A DNA stretch of 64,000 nt from Desulfopila inferna (GTDB lineage: Bacteria > Desulfobacterota > Desulfobulbia > Desulfobulbales > Desulfocapsaceae): the NCBI RefSeq assembly GCF_016919005.1, contig NZ_JAFFQE010000001.1, positions 434,001 to 498,000 on the forward strand, written 5' to 3'. A program made the translations under genes and the position numbers. Positions within the stretch are counted from its first letter, which is position 1; each line of letters opens with the position of its first letter. The notes under the pieces were generated by a model. The model ran no database searches, was not told the origin of the DNA, and saw only the letters and a list, made by a program, of their open reading frames with translations. Positions 63,634 to 64,000 of this stretch are shown piece by piece.

Positions 63634-64000
63634 AACTAACTGATTCTACTTACTTTTCACCTGAACAAACAGGTCAGTATAACATTTTATCATCATATTT
63701 GCGAAAACAAAATGGACTGGTCCCGAAAAAGTCTGACGCGCCAGGTGAATCATTTGTAATTCACAACTTTAGTCGAGTCAAGGTATTCCAAGTGATTAAA
63801 TCAACGAATCTTCAGAGCGAAGCAAACTTTTCTATTCTCTCGGGCAGTACTTCTGCAGTAATCCACCATATCAAAATCTGATAATCTCATAAAAAGTTGT
63901 GACGATGCCATATGGCTGGATAAAAAGTACGATATATGTTTTTGGCAAGTACCTTCGCCTATACAGTTAAGCAGTTAAGTTCAACTTTTATACAGCGAAC
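63634..64000. other. right-edge intergenic sequence, no gene seen
   Basis: This is an AT-rich stretch with no supportable reading frame. GATAATCTCATAAAAAGTTG at 63880-63899 resembles the outer end (GATGG...TCGTGAAAAG) of the intergenic elements and may be the edge of another copy, at low confidence. Confidence 0.4.

Noticed and set aside
1-64000. CRISPR array or phage region
   Set aside because: No regularly spaced direct repeats and no phage structural genes were seen.

Overview
The window is almost entirely a flagellar and motility locus of a Gram-negative, deltaproteobacterium-like organism. Gene content and protein style suggest the Desulfobulbales/Desulfobacterota; this is an inference, because no rRNA or taxonomic marker is present. 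Supporting points are P- and L-ring genes (flgH, flgI), the FlhF/FlhG pair, paired sigma-54 (GG-N10-GC) and sigma-28 (TAAA-N15/16-GCCGAT) promoters, and the tRNA-Leu/tig/clpP/clpX/lon block at the right end.

Layout. At 1-1300 the left edge holds cheY and the start of a CheX-like gene, both on the minus strand. From 1.3 to 13.1 kb, a sigma-54 promoter precedes a large periplasmic TPR protein followed by flgB-flgC-fliE-fliF-fliG-fliH-fliI-fliJ-motE-like-fliK-flgD. flgE follows at 13.4-14.6 kb. From 15.1 to 20.8 kb, a second sigma-54 promoter precedes motA-motB-fliL-fliM-fliN-fliO-fliP-fliQ-fliR. From 21.1 to 27.6 kb, a third sigma-54 promoter precedes flhB-flhA-flhF-flhG-fliA and a small coiled-coil protein. 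From 27.8 to 32.5 kb, a sigma-28 promoter precedes flgF-flgG-flgA-flgH-flgI-flgJ. From 32.8 to 37.5 kb, a second sigma-28 promoter precedes an unnamed gene, flgM-flgN-flgK-flgL and then csrA-fliW. From 37.6 to 41.2 kb, minus-strand genes run fliC, flaG, fliD, fliS and a FliT-like gene, with a sigma-28 promoter before fliC.

From 41.7 to 48.4 kb lies a complete seven-gene CMP-legionaminic acid pathway (legB, legC, legH-like, legI, legG, ptmE, legF). It converges on a minus-strand Maf/DUF115 glycosyltransferase, so this cell probably decorates its short flagellin with legionaminic acid. A 31-codon relic of pseB (pseudaminic acid pathway) survives just upstream of maf, hinting that the sugar was once different. 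From 51 to 56 kb there are two tandem PilZ proteins, an IS110 relic, a second FliK-like protein paired with a stand-alone FlhB C-terminal domain, an Old Yellow Enzyme and a small lipoprotein. From 57.4 to 63.6 kb are tRNA-Asp, tRNA-Val, lon, clpX, clpP, tig and tRNA-Leu, all on the minus strand.

The genes follow the usual hierarchy: sigma-54 for basal body, export and motor genes, FliA for late genes, FlgM as anti-sigma factor, and CsrA-FliW for flagellin translation. No sigma-54 activator (FleQ/FlrC type), no FlbD and no histidine kinase lies in the window. The least expected structure is a family of roughly 110-130 bp intergenic elements with inverted ends beginning TGATGG. At fliE, fliR and a lipoprotein gene, the element's first TGA is also the stop codon of the upstream gene.
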